Positions 9,049-17,880 of a DNA stretch of 64,000 bases are shown here, one piece after another (position 1 is the stretch's first letter; each line of letters begins with the position of its first letter). Source of the DNA: Pseudomonas karstica (GTDB lineage Bacteria; Pseudomonadota; Gammaproteobacteria; Pseudomonadales; Pseudomonadaceae). The position numbers were made by a program, and so were the translations under genes. Under the pieces are notes generated by a model that saw only the letters and a list, made by a program, of their open reading frames with translations, made no database searches and was not told the origin of the DNA. The stretch covers positions 35,265 to 99,264 of the forward strand of contig NZ_WLYI01000025.1 in NCBI RefSeq assembly GCF_009707515.1, in the 5' to 3' direction.

Positions 9049-9821
9049 CTACTCCCGAGTTGGTGCCCACCACGCCCACCGCGGCCATCACCCGCTTCAA
9101 GGTCCTGACAGTCAACACCCATAAGGGTTTCACTGCGCTGAATCGACGCTTTATCCTGCCGGAGTTGCGTGAAGCGGTGCGTAGCGTGGCCGCCGACGTG
9201 GTGTTCCTCCAAGAGATCCACGGCACCCACGAGCGCCATCCCAAGCGCTACAGCAATTGGCCGAGCATGCCCCAGTATGAATTCCTCGCCGACAGCATCT
9301 GGCCGCAATTTGCCTATGGCCGCAATGCCGTGTACCCGGATGGCGATCACGGCAACGCGCTGTTGTCGAAATTCCAGATCATCCGCTATGACAACCTCGA
9401 CATATCCCAGAACGGCCATGAAAGCCGCGGGCTGTTGCATTGTGTATTGCGCCTGCCCGGCAACACGCGTGAGCTGCATGCCATTTGCGTGCATCTAGGG
9501 TTGCGCGAGGTCCATCGCCAGCAGCAGTTGCAATTGATTGCCCAGCGGATCGCCGAGACTCCGGCCGACGCCCCGCTGATCGTCGCCGGGGATTTCAATG
9601 ACTGGCGCCAGCAGGCCGACCTCAGCCAGTGTGGCCTGCGGGAAGTGTTTATCGAGGCCCACGGCAAGCCCGCCCGCACCTTCCCCGCGCGTTTGCCACT
9701 GCTGCGCCTGGATCGTATCTATGTACGCAACCTCAAGGTTCATCAACCTCAGGTACTGAACAGCCGCCCCTGGTCCCATCTGTCCGACCACGCGCCCCTG
9801 TCGGTGGAGATTGAACTATGA
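9045..9821 (+). CDS. ybhP: Endonuclease/exonuclease/phosphatase family protein (YbhP-like)
   Basis: A 258-residue EEP-fold protein. Landmarks of this metal-dependent phosphodiesterase fold are LTVNTHKGF (Asn), VVFLQEIHG (catalytic Glu), ICVHLGLRE (His), IVAGDFNDW (Asp/Asn) and the final SDHAPLSVEI (Asp-His). GGGAG at 9033-9037 precedes ATG 9045. Its last four bases overlap the clsB start (ATGA at 9818), and ybhN follows, the same trio as ybhP-clsB-ybhN of E. coli. A phospholipid or inositol-phosphate type phosphodiesterase acting with ClsB is plausible, but the substrate is unknown. Confidence 0.88.
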   Translation: MTTPELVPTTPTAAITRFKVLTVNTHKGFTALNRRFILPELREAVRSVAADVVFLQEIHGTHERHPKRYSNWPSMPQYEFLADSIWPQFAYGRNAVYPDGDHGNALLSKFQIIRYDNLDISQNGHESRGLLHCVLRLPGNTRELHAICVHLGLREVHRQQQLQLIAQRIAETPADAPLIVAGDFNDWRQQADLSQCGLREVFIEAHGKPARTFPARLPLLRLDRIYVRNLKVHQPQVLNSRPWSHLSDHAPLSVEIEL

Positions 9822-11119
9822 ATAGCGCGCCGGTGGAAAAGGTGGCGGTGGACCCTATCGTGATGGATCAGTTGCCAGACGGCTCGATGGCCAAGGATGT
9901 GGACTATGGCTGGCAAAGTGGTAATCAACTTGAGTTGCTGGAGAACGGCGAGGCGTATTTCCCCAAGGTCTTTGAAGCACTGCGCCAGGCTCGACAGGAG
10001 ATCTTGCTGGAGACCTTTATCCTGTTCGAAGACAAGGTCGGCCTTGAGCTGCAAGGCATTCTGATCGAGGCTGCGCAGCGTGGGGTGAAGGTGGTGGTTA
10101 GCCTCGACGGCTTTGGCTGCGGCGAACTGAGCTCGGGGTTTATCGCAGAGCTGAGCAAGGCCGGCGTGAGCGTGCAGATGTTCGATCCGGCGTCCAAGAC
10201 CCTGGGGTTTCGTACCAACTGGTTTCGCCGCTTGCACCGCAAGATCGTGGTGGTGGACGCGAAGGTAGCGTTTATCGGCGGAATCAATTTTTCTGCTGAT
10301 CACCTGGAAGATTTCGGCCCCGAGGCCAAGCAGGATTATGCGGTCCAGGTACTGGGGCCGGCGGTGGCGGACCTGCATCACTTTGCCCTGGCGCAAAGTG
10401 GGCCCCAGGTACGCACCCGACGCGGCTGGCAGCGCCGTGAACAGCCGCCGTCATTGCGGTTTACCGGCGAAGGCGACGGGCTGGTGCGGTTGGTCTATCG
10501 CGATAACCTGCAACACCGCTCGGACATTGAAGAGGCTTACCTGGATGCGTTGCGCAAGGCCCGGCAGCGGGTGGTGATCGCCAACGCCTACTTCTTTCCG
10601 GGCTATCGGTTGCTGCGAGAGATTCGCAACGCCGCCCGTCGTGGGGTGCAGGTGCAACTGATCATGCAGGGCCAGCCGGATGTGGCGTTTGCCAAGCTGG
10701 CGGCACGCATGCTGTATGACTATTTGCTCAAGGAAGGCGTGGTGATCCACGAATATTGTCAGCGGCCGTTGCATGGCAAAGTGGCGCTGGTCGATGAGGC
10801 ATGGAGCACCGTCGGTTCAAGCAATCTCGACCCGTTGAGCCTGTCGCTGAACCTGGAAGCCAATGTGTTGATTCTCGACCGTGGGTTTAATCAGCAGTTG
10901 TACGAACGCCTGGAGCACCTGAGCCGGAACCACTGCAAGACCATGCCGGAAAACCGCACGCCTCGCGGCTGGTTGTGGCGGGTCACGGTAGGGTTTGTGG
11001 TGTTTCATGTGCTGCGACATTTCCCGGCCTGGACCGGATGGTTGCCGGCTCATAAGCCGCGCTTGAAACCCTTCGTCCATGAGGAGCGCCAGGGCTATGA
11101 CTCAAGCACGCGCCACTGA
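9818..11119 (+). CDS. clsB: Cardiolipin synthase ClsB
   Basis: A 433-residue phospholipase-D superfamily protein with two HKD motifs: H140-K142-D147 (HRKIVVVDAKVAFIGG) and H319-K321-D326 (HGKVALVDEAWSTVGSSNLD). There are no N-terminal membrane helices, which marks the ClsB rather than the ClsA type. ClsB makes cardiolipin at the inner membrane by phosphatidyl transfer between two phosphatidylglycerols, and has also been shown to make PG from PE and glycerol. The start overlaps ybhP by ATGA, and the ybhN start lies inside its 3' end, indicating a tightly coupled operon. Confidence 0.93.
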   Translation: MNSAPVEKVAVDPIVMDQLPDGSMAKDVDYGWQSGNQLELLENGEAYFPKVFEALRQARQEILLETFILFEDKVGLELQGILIEAAQRGVKVVVSLDGFGCGELSSGFIAELSKAGVSVQMFDPASKTLGFRTNWFRRLHRKIVVVDAKVAFIGGINFSADHLEDFGPEAKQDYAVQVLGPAVADLHHFALAQSGPQVRTRRGWQRREQPPSLRFTGEGDGLVRLVYRDNLQHRSDIEEAYLDALRKARQRVVIANAYFFPGYRLLREIRNAARRGVQVQLIMQGQPDVAFAKLAARMLYDYLLKEGVVIHEYCQRPLHGKVALVDEAWSTVGSSNLDPLSLSLNLEANVLILDRGFNQQLYERLEHLSRNHCKTMPENRTPRGWLWRVTVGFVVFHVLRHFPAWTGWLPAHKPRLKPFVHEERQGYDSSTRH

Positions 11120-12062
11120 GCACTCCACTCACGGTTTCAAACGCTGGAAAAAGCCGCTGACCATCGTCTTTTTCCTGCTGCTTATCGTGTTGTTCACCCT
11201 GCTCGCCCGGCGCATCGACTGGAGTGAGGTGTTCGACACCCTGGGCGATTTCAAGCTACAGACCTTGCTGATCGCCGCCGGGCTGACCGTGATCAGCTTT
11301 CTGGTATACGCCAGTTTCGACTTGATCGGTCGCACCTACATCCGCCAGCCACTGCGTTGGAAACAGATATTACCGGTGGGAATCATCAGCTATGCCTTCA
11401 ACCTCAATCTCAGTGCCTGGGTCGGCGGCATCGCCATGCGGTATCGGCTGTATTCACGGCTGGGGGTGAGCACCAGCAACATCGCCAAGATCCTCGGCTT
11501 GAGCCTGGCCACCAACTGGTTTGGCTACATGACCCTGGCCGGCGTGGTGTTCAGCTGCGGGCTGGTGACGCTGCCGCCCGGATGGAAGCTCAGCAGCGGC
11601 GCACTGCAAGGGGTAGGCGTGCTGTTGCTGCTGACGAGCGCCGGTTATCTGGCGGCGTGTCGTTTTTCCCGGCGCCGGGCGTGGACGGTGCGGGGAATTG
11701 AAATCAACTTGCCGTCTCTGCGCATGGCTCTGTTGCAGTTGGCGTTGGGGGCGTTGAACTGGTCGTTGATGGCAGCAGTGATCTTCACACTGCTACCTGG
11801 GCAACTGGGCTATCCGGTAGTACTGGGGGTGTTGTTGATCAGCAGTATTGCCGGCGTAGTCACCCACATTCCTGCCGGCCTCGGTGTGCTGGAAGCGGTG
11901 TTTATTGCCTTGTTGCAGCACGAAGCGTCGCGGGGCAGTTTGCTGGCGGGGCTGATTGCCTATCGGGCGATTTATTTTATTTTGCCGTTGCTGGTGGCGC
12001 TGGTGATGTACCTCGGGGTAGAAGCCAAGGCGAAGGCGTTACGGGTGAAAAAGACAGGCTGA
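11097..12062 (+). CDS. ybhN: YbhN/UPF0104 membrane protein (lysyl-PG synthase-like flippase fold)
   Basis: About 321 residues with seven to eight hydrophobic segments and the family marks ISYAFNLNLSAWVGGIAMRYRLYSRLGV and THIPAGLGVLEAVFIALL. This is the membrane domain also found in MprF-type lysylphosphatidylglycerol synthases, but no aminoacyl-transferase domain is attached, so a role in lipid handling or flipping is inferred. ATG 11097 with GAGGAG (11081-11086) is preferred over ATG 11079. It overlaps the end of clsB by 23 bases and is the last gene of the ybhP-clsB-ybhN operon. Confidence 0.87.
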   Translation: MTQARATEHSTHGFKRWKKPLTIVFFLLLIVLFTLLARRIDWSEVFDTLGDFKLQTLLIAAGLTVISFLVYASFDLIGRTYIRQPLRWKQILPVGIISYAFNLNLSAWVGGIAMRYRLYSRLGVSTSNIAKILGLSLATNWFGYMTLAGVVFSCGLVTLPPGWKLSSGALQGVGVLLLLTSAGYLAACRFSRRRAWTVRGIEINLPSLRMALLQLALGALNWSLMAAVIFTLLPGQLGYPVVLGVLLISSIAGVVTHIPAGLGVLEAVFIALLQHEASRGSLLAGLIAYRAIYFILPLLVALVMYLGVEAKAKALRVKKTG

Positions 12063-12084
12063 TGGGAAGGCAGGCATCTGAAAA

Positions 12085-12840
12085 CTATCGGGATTGGATA
12101 ATACTCAATCGTTCACCCACTACCATCTCGGTAATCCAGTCCACCAGGATCGACGTGTAGGCCTGTTGGGATATCGGATCGCCCAGGGAATGGTCGGCAC
12201 CATCGATGATCCTGTGGGTCAGGGAGTGAGTCTGCTGGCAGGCGGCGCGGTAGCTCATGATGGTGGCGTGGGGCACGTGGTCGTCGGTCTGTGACTCAAC
12301 GATCAGTACATCGCCGGTAAAGGCCGCGCAAGCGTGCAAGGCACGATTGGTCTTGGCATGCACCAGAGTGTTGCGGTAATCGACCAGGTCGGCCTTATCC
12401 AGGTCACGCTTGGGCTTGAGCCATTGCTCGTCGCGGTACAGAGCAGGTGCCCGCAAAGCCAGCCAGCGTACCGGGCGCAGCGAGGTGAGGATGGCGGCCA
12501 GGTAGCCGCCGTAACTGGTGCCCACTACCGCCACCGCCGAGGTGTCGATGGCCGGATGTGCCAACAGGCGATCGTAGGCCGCCAGCAGGTCTCGCAGATT
12601 GTCTTCGCGGGTGACCCGGGACAGTGGAATGCCATTGCCTGCATGGCCGCGCAAATCGAACGTCAGGCAGACACACCCCAAACCCGCAATGCCCTTGGCC
12701 CGCTCCAGATCCCGCTCCTGGCTGCCGCCCCAGCCGTGGACAAACAACACCCCCGGCACTTTCGACTTGGGGCTGAGAAAGGTTGCGCTCATTTGCTCGT
12801 CATCGATATCAATGGTGATGGTTTCGCTTCTAGCCGTCAT
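12085..12840 (-). CDS. Alpha/beta hydrolase (dienelactone hydrolase/S9-like)
   Basis: A 251-residue hydrolase. The oxyanion block is LFVHGWGGSQERD, the nucleophile elbow VVGTSYGGYLA (Ser in GxSxG), the acid VESQTDDHVP and the catalytic His GADHSLGD, all in the usual order. There is no signal peptide, so it is cytoplasmic. The substrate is unknown. Its start lies 11 bases inside the end of the upstream DUF3182 gene, so the two are translated from one mRNA. Confidence 0.88.
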   Translation of the reverse strand: MTARSETITIDIDDEQMSATFLSPKSKVPGVLFVHGWGGSQERDLERAKGIAGLGCVCLTFDLRGHAGNGIPLSRVTREDNLRDLLAAYDRLLAHPAIDTSAVAVVGTSYGGYLAAILTSLRPVRWLALRAPALYRDEQWLKPKRDLDKADLVDYRNTLVHAKTNRALHACAAFTGDVLIVESQTDDHVPHATIMSYRAACQQTHSLTHRIIDGADHSLGDPISQQAYTSILVDWITEMVVGERLSIIQSR

Positions 12841-13939
12841 AAGAGTTGACCGTTACGTACTTGAGAAGAAAGTCGCTGCTTTGCGCGGGGCCCCGATACA
12901 CCTCAATGGCATCGATCGGCAGCGGCTGGTCACGGTAGGTTTCCACCGATGACACACGAGTCGCCCGCAACCCGGGATTGTTGATAAAGGCTTGCAGCGC
13001 CGCGACTTCAGCACTGCTGGCTCCACCCATGCGCCAGGATTGTTCCAGCACACCGCTACGAGGCTGGCCATTACTGTCCAGGCCCTGGACGATGTCGTAA
13101 TTGCGCCGTGAGGCATAAAAACCGGGATAGGCTTCGTCTGCCGCGTTATCGAATACCTGTGCCTGCTCAATGGCCTGGCGCACGTCATCGGGCAGTTCGA
13201 GCTTGAGCAGGTCTTCGTAGTAACCCTGGACCACCAGCAGGTTGGAACCACCGTAGACGTCTGCGCCCTCCCCGTCCTCGGTCAGGTATTGCTCACCGCA
13301 GTAACTGAAGACGTGATCGCCGATAAAACTCTGGCCGACGCTATGAGTAACCACTTCGTGCAGGTCCTGCTCCAGTACCACGCCATCGGTGAACAGTTGC
13401 GCCGCACCGGGGCGTGCCAGGATGGTGTCGAATTGATCAATGCTCTGGATCACTTCCTGGTCGCGGCCAGCGCAGGCATGCACGGGTTTCAAACGGATCG
13501 GGCCGGTGTACAACAAATGAGTCGCCGCCGGCCGCGCGTCCTCCAGGGCAAATACACTCAGGCCGTCGAGCACCACCGTGCGTATACGCTCGGAAAACAG
13601 CGGCGACCACCCTTCGGGGGCAAACGCGTTTTTATTCAGCAAGCCATGGCTGATAGCCTTGGTGCAGATGAAGTCGTAATCGACGTAGCCGCCCCACAGG
13701 TCTTCTGGCCCCTTGACCCCCAATTGCCGCGCCTGAGCCGGCCCGACAAGGGTTTGGGTGGGCACCAGGTACAAGTCCTGCCCGGCGTGTAACTGTGGGT
13801 TGTAACTGCCGCCGTATTTGAGCCCGAGGAGGTGTGCCAGCCATCGAGCCAGGGCACGGTTGGTTTCGACTTCATGCAGTGGCGCGTCCGGTCGAACCGA
13901 GTGCGCGACTATCATTTTCTTGCGATTGCTTGGGGTCAT
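12830..13939 (-). CDS. DUF3182 family protein (ATP-grasp-like, function unknown)
   Basis: A 369-residue protein matching DUF3182. It contains KPVHACAGRDQEVI, VLEQDLHEVVTHSVGQSFIGD and YYEDLLKLELP. The middle reads like an ATP-grasp core (a Lys-rich strand, then an ED pair), so a carboxylate-amine ligase is possible but unproven. ATG 13939 follows a GGGGG ribosome site; an internal ATG at 13915 is an alternative. It overlaps the alpha/beta hydrolase gene by 11 bases. About 150 bases without a gene separate it from the GlxA regulator; I see no clear signal there. Confidence 0.8.
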   Translation of the reverse strand: MTPSNRKKMIVAHSVRPDAPLHEVETNRALARWLAHLLGLKYGGSYNPQLHAGQDLYLVPTQTLVGPAQARQLGVKGPEDLWGGYVDYDFICTKAISHGLLNKNAFAPEGWSPLFSERIRTVVLDGLSVFALEDARPAATHLLYTGPIRLKPVHACAGRDQEVIQSIDQFDTILARPGAAQLFTDGVVLEQDLHEVVTHSVGQSFIGDHVFSYCGEQYLTEDGEGADVYGGSNLLVVQGYYEDLLKLELPDDVRQAIEQAQVFDNAADEAYPGFYASRRNYDIVQGLDSNGQPRSGVLEQSWRMGGASSAEVAALQAFINNPGLRATRVSSVETYRDQPLPIDAIEVYRGPAQSSDFLLKYVTVNSYDG

Positions 13940-14087
13940 GCATCCCCCTTGGCCATCCTGCCATGTATGTGGGGAGAAACGCTGCAGGGATCAGGCCAAG
14001 GCCAGAGGCGTCAAAAACGCCCTGAAATCAGATGTCCACTGAAAAAATGATAGCACTTAGCCTGTTTTATTCTGCACGACACGCCAC

Positions 14088-15110
14088 TTATGGGGCGGCG
14101 TTCTGCACGATGGCGGCCTGCTTCCTGGCATTGGCTGAAGTCACGCCAAAACGGTTGCGGTAATCACTGGGCGCCAGCCCGGTGACCTTTTTGAAGATCG
14201 CGCGAAAGGCGCTGGGGTCCTGATAACCCACGTTCCAGGCAATCCGATCAATGGTGTTATTGGTAAACTCCAGCATTTGTCGGGCCTTGCCTACTCGCAG
14301 GTGCTGACAGTATTCGGTGGGTTTGAGGCCCGTAGCGCTGCGAAAACGCCGCAGAAACGTACGCTCTTCCAGACCCGCTTCCTGAGCCATCGCGGCTAAT
14401 GACACATCCACCGCGCCACTGGCCTGCAGCCAGTGTTGAACCTTGAGAATGGCGCCGTCACCATGGCTGAGGATCGGCGCAAAGTTGCTGCCACACTGGC
14501 TGGCGCTGTCACTGTGCTCGATCACCAGAAAGCGTGCGGTGCTGGCGGCGATGCTCGGGCCGAGCAATCGGTCCACCACCCGCAAACCCAACTCGGACCA
14601 GGCCATGAGCCCGGCGGTGGTGATCAGGTCGCCATCGTCGACGATGGGTTTATCTGCCTCAAGCCGGACCCCTGGGTAGTGGGCGCTGAAAGACTTGGCA
14701 GACGTCCAGTGGGTGGTGGCACTGCGACCGTTCAGCAAACCGCTTTCGGCCAACAGGATCGAGCCTACGCACACCCCTCCAAGGACTGTACCGGCGCGGT
14801 GCAATTGGCGAAGCCAGCCCAGCAGCGCCGCGGATACCTGACCTTCGGAAAAGCCGGCGATGGAGGGCGGAATCAGCAAAGCGGCCAGTGGCTGGTCAGG
14901 CCCAGGCAGACTGTCAAACACCCGGCTCGGCGACTCGCCGGCATCGGCCCGCCAATGGCTCAGACGCAGCACCGGCAGTTGCCCGGTTTGATGCTCGGCA
15001 CCCATGCGATTGGCGACCCCGAACAGATCCGTCAACCCATGCACGGCAGCCATCTGCGCGCCGCTGTAGATCAGGATGCCCAGTTCGACAACTGTACGCT
15101 GCAACGCCAT
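14088..15110 (-). CDS. GlxA-family transcriptional regulator (DJ-1/PfpI + AraC)
   Basis: A 340-residue regulator. The N-terminal ~190 residues are a class I amidotransferase-like (DJ-1/PfpI) sensor fold, with GGVCVGSILLAESGLL at the nucleophile elbow. The C-terminal ~100 residues are an AraC/XylS double helix-turn-helix (MAQEAGLEERTFLRRFRSAT and IAWNVGYQDPSAFRAIFKKVTG). ATG 15110 is preferred over 15146 because an AGGGGG ribosome site lies just before it. It is divergent from a cysteine hydrolase gene 96 bases away, which it probably controls; the ligand is unknown. Confidence 0.9.
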   Translation of the reverse strand: MALQRTVVELGILIYSGAQMAAVHGLTDLFGVANRMGAEHQTGQLPVLRLSHWRADAGESPSRVFDSLPGPDQPLAALLIPPSIAGFSEGQVSAALLGWLRQLHRAGTVLGGVCVGSILLAESGLLNGRSATTHWTSAKSFSAHYPGVRLEADKPIVDDGDLITTAGLMAWSELGLRVVDRLLGPSIAASTARFLVIEHSDSASQCGSNFAPILSHGDGAILKVQHWLQASGAVDVSLAAMAQEAGLEERTFLRRFRSATGLKPTEYCQHLRVGKARQMLEFTNNTIDRIAWNVGYQDPSAFRAIFKKVTGLAPSDYRNRFGVTSANARKQAAIVQNAAP

Positions 15111-15206
15111 TGTCAGTTTTCCCCCTGCTATTGTCGGTGTGGCCAATCCCCATACTGCACGCCAGCCACGATACTGGACGCCTCAACCATTCACGAGGGA
15201 ACAATC

Positions 15207-15767
15207 ATGACCCAGCAAGCACTCATCCTAGTCGATATCCAGAACGACTACTTCCCCCAAGGCAAGTGGCCACTTAACGCTGTGGAGGCCGCGGCGGACA
15301 AGGCGGCGCAGGTGCTTAAGGCATTTCGCCAGGCGGGTGATTCGGTTATCCACATTCGTCACGAGTTCACCTCTGACGATGCGCCATTTTTCACCCCGGG
15401 CTCCCAAGGTGCGCATTTGCATCCCAAGGTGTTGAACCAGGCCGATGAGCCAGTGGTACTCAAACACTTCGTCAATGCCTTTCGCGAGACCAACTTGAGG
15501 ACACTGCTGGAGCAACGCAGCGTGACCCATCTGGTGGTAGTCGGCAGCATGAGCCATATGTGCGTCGATGGCCTGGTCCGCGCAGCAGCGGATTTGGGCT
15601 ATACCGTCACCGTGATCCATGACGCCTGTGCCACTCGGGAGTTGGAGTTTGGTGGCGTGACCGTGCCCGCAGCCCAAGTGCACGCGGCGTTTATGTCATC
15701 GCTGGGGTTTGCTTATGCGAGCGTGGTATCGGCGGATGAATTCTTGAAGACCCACGCGGCGCAGTGA
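15207..15767 (+). CDS. Cysteine hydrolase, isochorismatase family
   Basis: A 186-residue protein with the D-K-C triad of the family: LILVDIQNDYF (Asp), VVLKHFVNAF (Lys) and VVGSMSHMCVDGLVRAAAD (Cys). The family hydrolyses amides such as nicotinamide, ureidoacrylate or N-carbamoylsarcosine; which one applies here cannot be read. The frame is open far upstream, but that part lies antisense to the GlxA gene, so ATG 15207 with GAGGGA (15195-15200) is the start. The divergent GlxA-type gene is the likely regulator. Confidence 0.88.
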   Translation: MTQQALILVDIQNDYFPQGKWPLNAVEAAADKAAQVLKAFRQAGDSVIHIRHEFTSDDAPFFTPGSQGAHLHPKVLNQADEPVVLKHFVNAFRETNLRTLLEQRSVTHLVVVGSMSHMCVDGLVRAAADLGYTVTVIHDACATRELEFGGVTVPAAQVHAAFMSSLGFAYASVVSADEFLKTHAAQ

Positions 15768-15790
15768 CCGCCACCTGATCGCCTGGATGG

Positions 15791-16558
15791 CTAGCGCGTG
15801 GCAATGATGAACAGCCGCGGAAACGGCAACAGCACCGTGCCATCAACCAGGGCCGGATACGCCTGGGTGATTCGCGCCAGATAGGCGTCCAGGAAGGCGC
15901 TCTTCTCGGACTCATCCAGTGGCGCGAGGAACGGCCGCAACGCCGAGCCCTTGAACCACTCCACCACTGCGCCATGACCGCCGGCCAATGGATGGTGGTA
16001 CGTGGTGCGCCACACGTCGACAGTGCTGCAGTGCCTGCTCAACAGCTCATAATAGAAACTCGCGGTGTGCCGTTCATTGTGTTTGACCGCACCGATCTTG
16101 CTTGCCCACGGGCCCTGCGCCGCTACTTCACGGGCCAGGCGGTGTGCCGGCTCATCGAGGTTATCCGGGGTTTGCACCGCCAGGGTTCCTCCCGGTGTCA
16201 GTTGGTTCACGAGATGCGGATAGAGCGTCGCGTGGTCCGGCAACCACTGCAGCGAGGCATTGGCCAGGATCACATCGAATGGCTGCGCCGGATGCCAGGT
16301 CCCAATGTCGGTCAACTCGAAGTTCAGCGCCGGCAACCGTTCCCGGGCATTGACCAGCATGTCATCAGAGCTGTCCATGCCGGTCACCACCGCCTGCGGG
16401 AAGCGTTGGGCCAGGACCTCGGTGGAGTTACCGGGGCCGCAACCCAGGTCAACGGCGGTGCGCACGTTGGTAACAGGAATAGCCGCGACCAAGTCCCGGA
16501 CAGGGCGAGTACGCTGTTGCTCGAACATCGAATATTGCTGGGCTGACCAGGTCATCAC
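15791..16558 (-). CDS. tam: Trans-aconitate 2-methyltransferase
   Basis: A 255-residue class I SAM-dependent methyltransferase. Motif I is VDLGCGPGNSTEVLAQRFP, motif II VTGMDSSDDMLVNARERLP, and the Tam-specific ILANASLQWLPDH, TLAVQTPDNLDEPAH and VVEWFKGSALRPFL follow. The enzyme methylates trans-aconitate, a by-product of the citrate cycle that inhibits aconitase, in the cytosol. ATG 16558 or the next codon (16555) can serve as start. It converges with the cysteine hydrolase gene. Confidence 0.9.
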   Translation of the reverse strand: MMTWSAQQYSMFEQQRTRPVRDLVAAIPVTNVRTAVDLGCGPGNSTEVLAQRFPQAVVTGMDSSDDMLVNARERLPALNFELTDIGTWHPAQPFDVILANASLQWLPDHATLYPHLVNQLTPGGTLAVQTPDNLDEPAHRLAREVAAQGPWASKIGAVKHNERHTASFYYELLSRHCSTVDVWRTTYHHPLAGGHGAVVEWFKGSALRPFLAPLDESEKSAFLDAYLARITQAYPALVDGTVLLPFPRLFIIATR

Positions 16559-16673
16559 GGCTTTCCTTCTTTGGGAGGGGCTTTATGAGGGGTGGCTACA
16601 GCCTAAATCGTGTGACCCGCGAGAACAAATGCCAGGTTTGACTGCCCCCCCATACTTATAAAGTATTTACAGG

Positions 16674-16886
16674 CTAGAACTTCGACAGCTCAAGGCTTTT
16701 GTGTTGTCTCGCCGTCACGCGGGGTTGGGGTTGTGCGTCGCCATTCTCGTGGCGTGCCACAAGACCGAGTTCAGCCTGCCGGGGGTGCCGCTACGCATGA
16801 CGGCTACGTTGAACCTGGTAGCGGGGCTCATGATGATGTTGTACTTGTCTTATAAGGATCAAGCATGGAGGGCGAAACGCGGCTAA
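16674..16886 (+). pseudogene. Small ORF beginning with a LysR-type start remnant
   Basis: From 16674 the frame reads LELRQLKAFV, the start of many LysR-type regulators (MELRQLKAFV) with the ATG replaced by CTA. It then runs, without further LysR similarity, into ~60 residues with two hydrophobic stretches (LGLCVAILVACH and TLNLVAGLMMMLYLSY) and stops at 16886. A GTG at 16701 could start a 61-residue membrane peptide. I read it as a scar: the first ten codons of a LysR gene joined to other decayed sequence. The rest of the tam-oxaloacetate decarboxylase gap (16559-16934) shows nothing I can name. Confidence 0.4.
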
Positions 16887-16934
16887 AGGCCAGGATTGTC
16901 TTTTTCATGACGCTATATTCCACCTGCTTCAAGC

Positions 16935-17807
16935 TCAATTAGAACCGTGTTCTGACTTCAAATAGGTCTTAGCCCACTCGCGGTAATTGTCCGAGTGCGT
17001 GTACTTAGATAGCAGTTCCGGTAGCGAAACCTCGCTCCCCTTCTTGCCGCTTTGTTCGCGCAATGCCTCGTAACTTGCTTTGATCGCAGCCAAAAACGGG
17101 GCATGACCGTTGACCACAATCCGCACATTGGCTGCGCTCAGCTTCTCAACATCACTTAGTGCAGGGTTTCCATAGTTTATCAACATGATCGGCACGGATA
17201 GATGCGAGGTGAGTGCCTCCAAGTGTTGGAAATCCTTTACTCCGACAAGGCAAATCGCATCGGCTCCAGCCTTCTGATAAGCCGTTGTGCGTGTGATGGA
17301 ATCCTCCAAAGTGGTAACGGATACATTCGTACGGGCGATGATGCTGAGGGCATCATCGGAACGGGCAAACCGCGCAGCGTAAATCTTGCTTGCGGCTTCT
17401 TCCATTTCGATAAGCACCTGCGACTGCTCGTCGTATTTTGCAGGGAGATGTGTGTCTTCTAGTGTAAGAGCAGCAACGCCGGCCTTTTGAAGCTCGGTGA
17501 CCGTGCGCATCACATTGAGCGCGTTGCCAAAACCATGATCAGCGTCTCCGATGATTGGGATGTGGCTAGCCCGACCGACTCTGGAAACTTGCTCTACATA
17601 TTCATCAAGCGTGAGTAGTGAGATGTCAGGGGCACCGAGCACTTGAAGCGAGGCGACAGAACCACCCTGGATAGCAACCTCGAAACCAAGGTCGGATGCC
17701 ATACGAACCGAGATGGGATCGAACACAGATGCGGCAAATTTACAGACTGTTCCGCGAAGCAAATCACCGAACGCCTTACGTAGTTCATGATGAGTTCGTT
17801 CAATCAT
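16935..17807 (-). CDS. Oxaloacetate decarboxylase (PEP mutase/isocitrate lyase superfamily)
   Basis: A 290-residue TIM-barrel protein close to the P. aeruginosa PA4872-type oxaloacetate decarboxylase. Shared blocks are ASVFDPISVRMASDLGFE, QGGSVASLQVLGAPD, the Mg-binding IIGDADHGFGNALNVMRTV, IIARTN, AGADAICLVGV and NGHAPFLAAIKASYEALRE. It would turn oxaloacetate into pyruvate and CO2 in the cytosol. GGAG lies eight bases before ATG 17807. It is the last of three - strand genes (tartrate dehydratase, dctA-like, this one), so it completes tartrate breakdown. A related C-C lyase activity cannot be excluded from sequence. Confidence 0.88.
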   Translation of the reverse strand: MIERTHHELRKAFGDLLRGTVCKFAASVFDPISVRMASDLGFEVAIQGGSVASLQVLGAPDISLLTLDEYVEQVSRVGRASHIPIIGDADHGFGNALNVMRTVTELQKAGVAALTLEDTHLPAKYDEQSQVLIEMEEAASKIYAARFARSDDALSIIARTNVSVTTLEDSITRTTAYQKAGADAICLVGVKDFQHLEALTSHLSVPIMLINYGNPALSDVEKLSAANVRIVVNGHAPFLAAIKASYEALREQSGKKGSEVSLPELLSKYTHSDNYREWAKTYLKSEHGSN

Positions 17808-17880
17808 TTTTTCGACTCCATCAGTTTGCAGCTGGGTACATCACTTGATCGTCTAGCGAGAGCGAGACATGACATTAGCT

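Noticed and set aside
12094..13792. + strand frames opposite the hydrolase and DUF3182 genes
   Set aside because: No family signature, and both - strand genes show conserved motifs.
14433..15206. Long N-terminal extension of the cysteine hydrolase
   Set aside because: It lies antisense to the GlxA regulator; the family start and ribosome site are at 15207.
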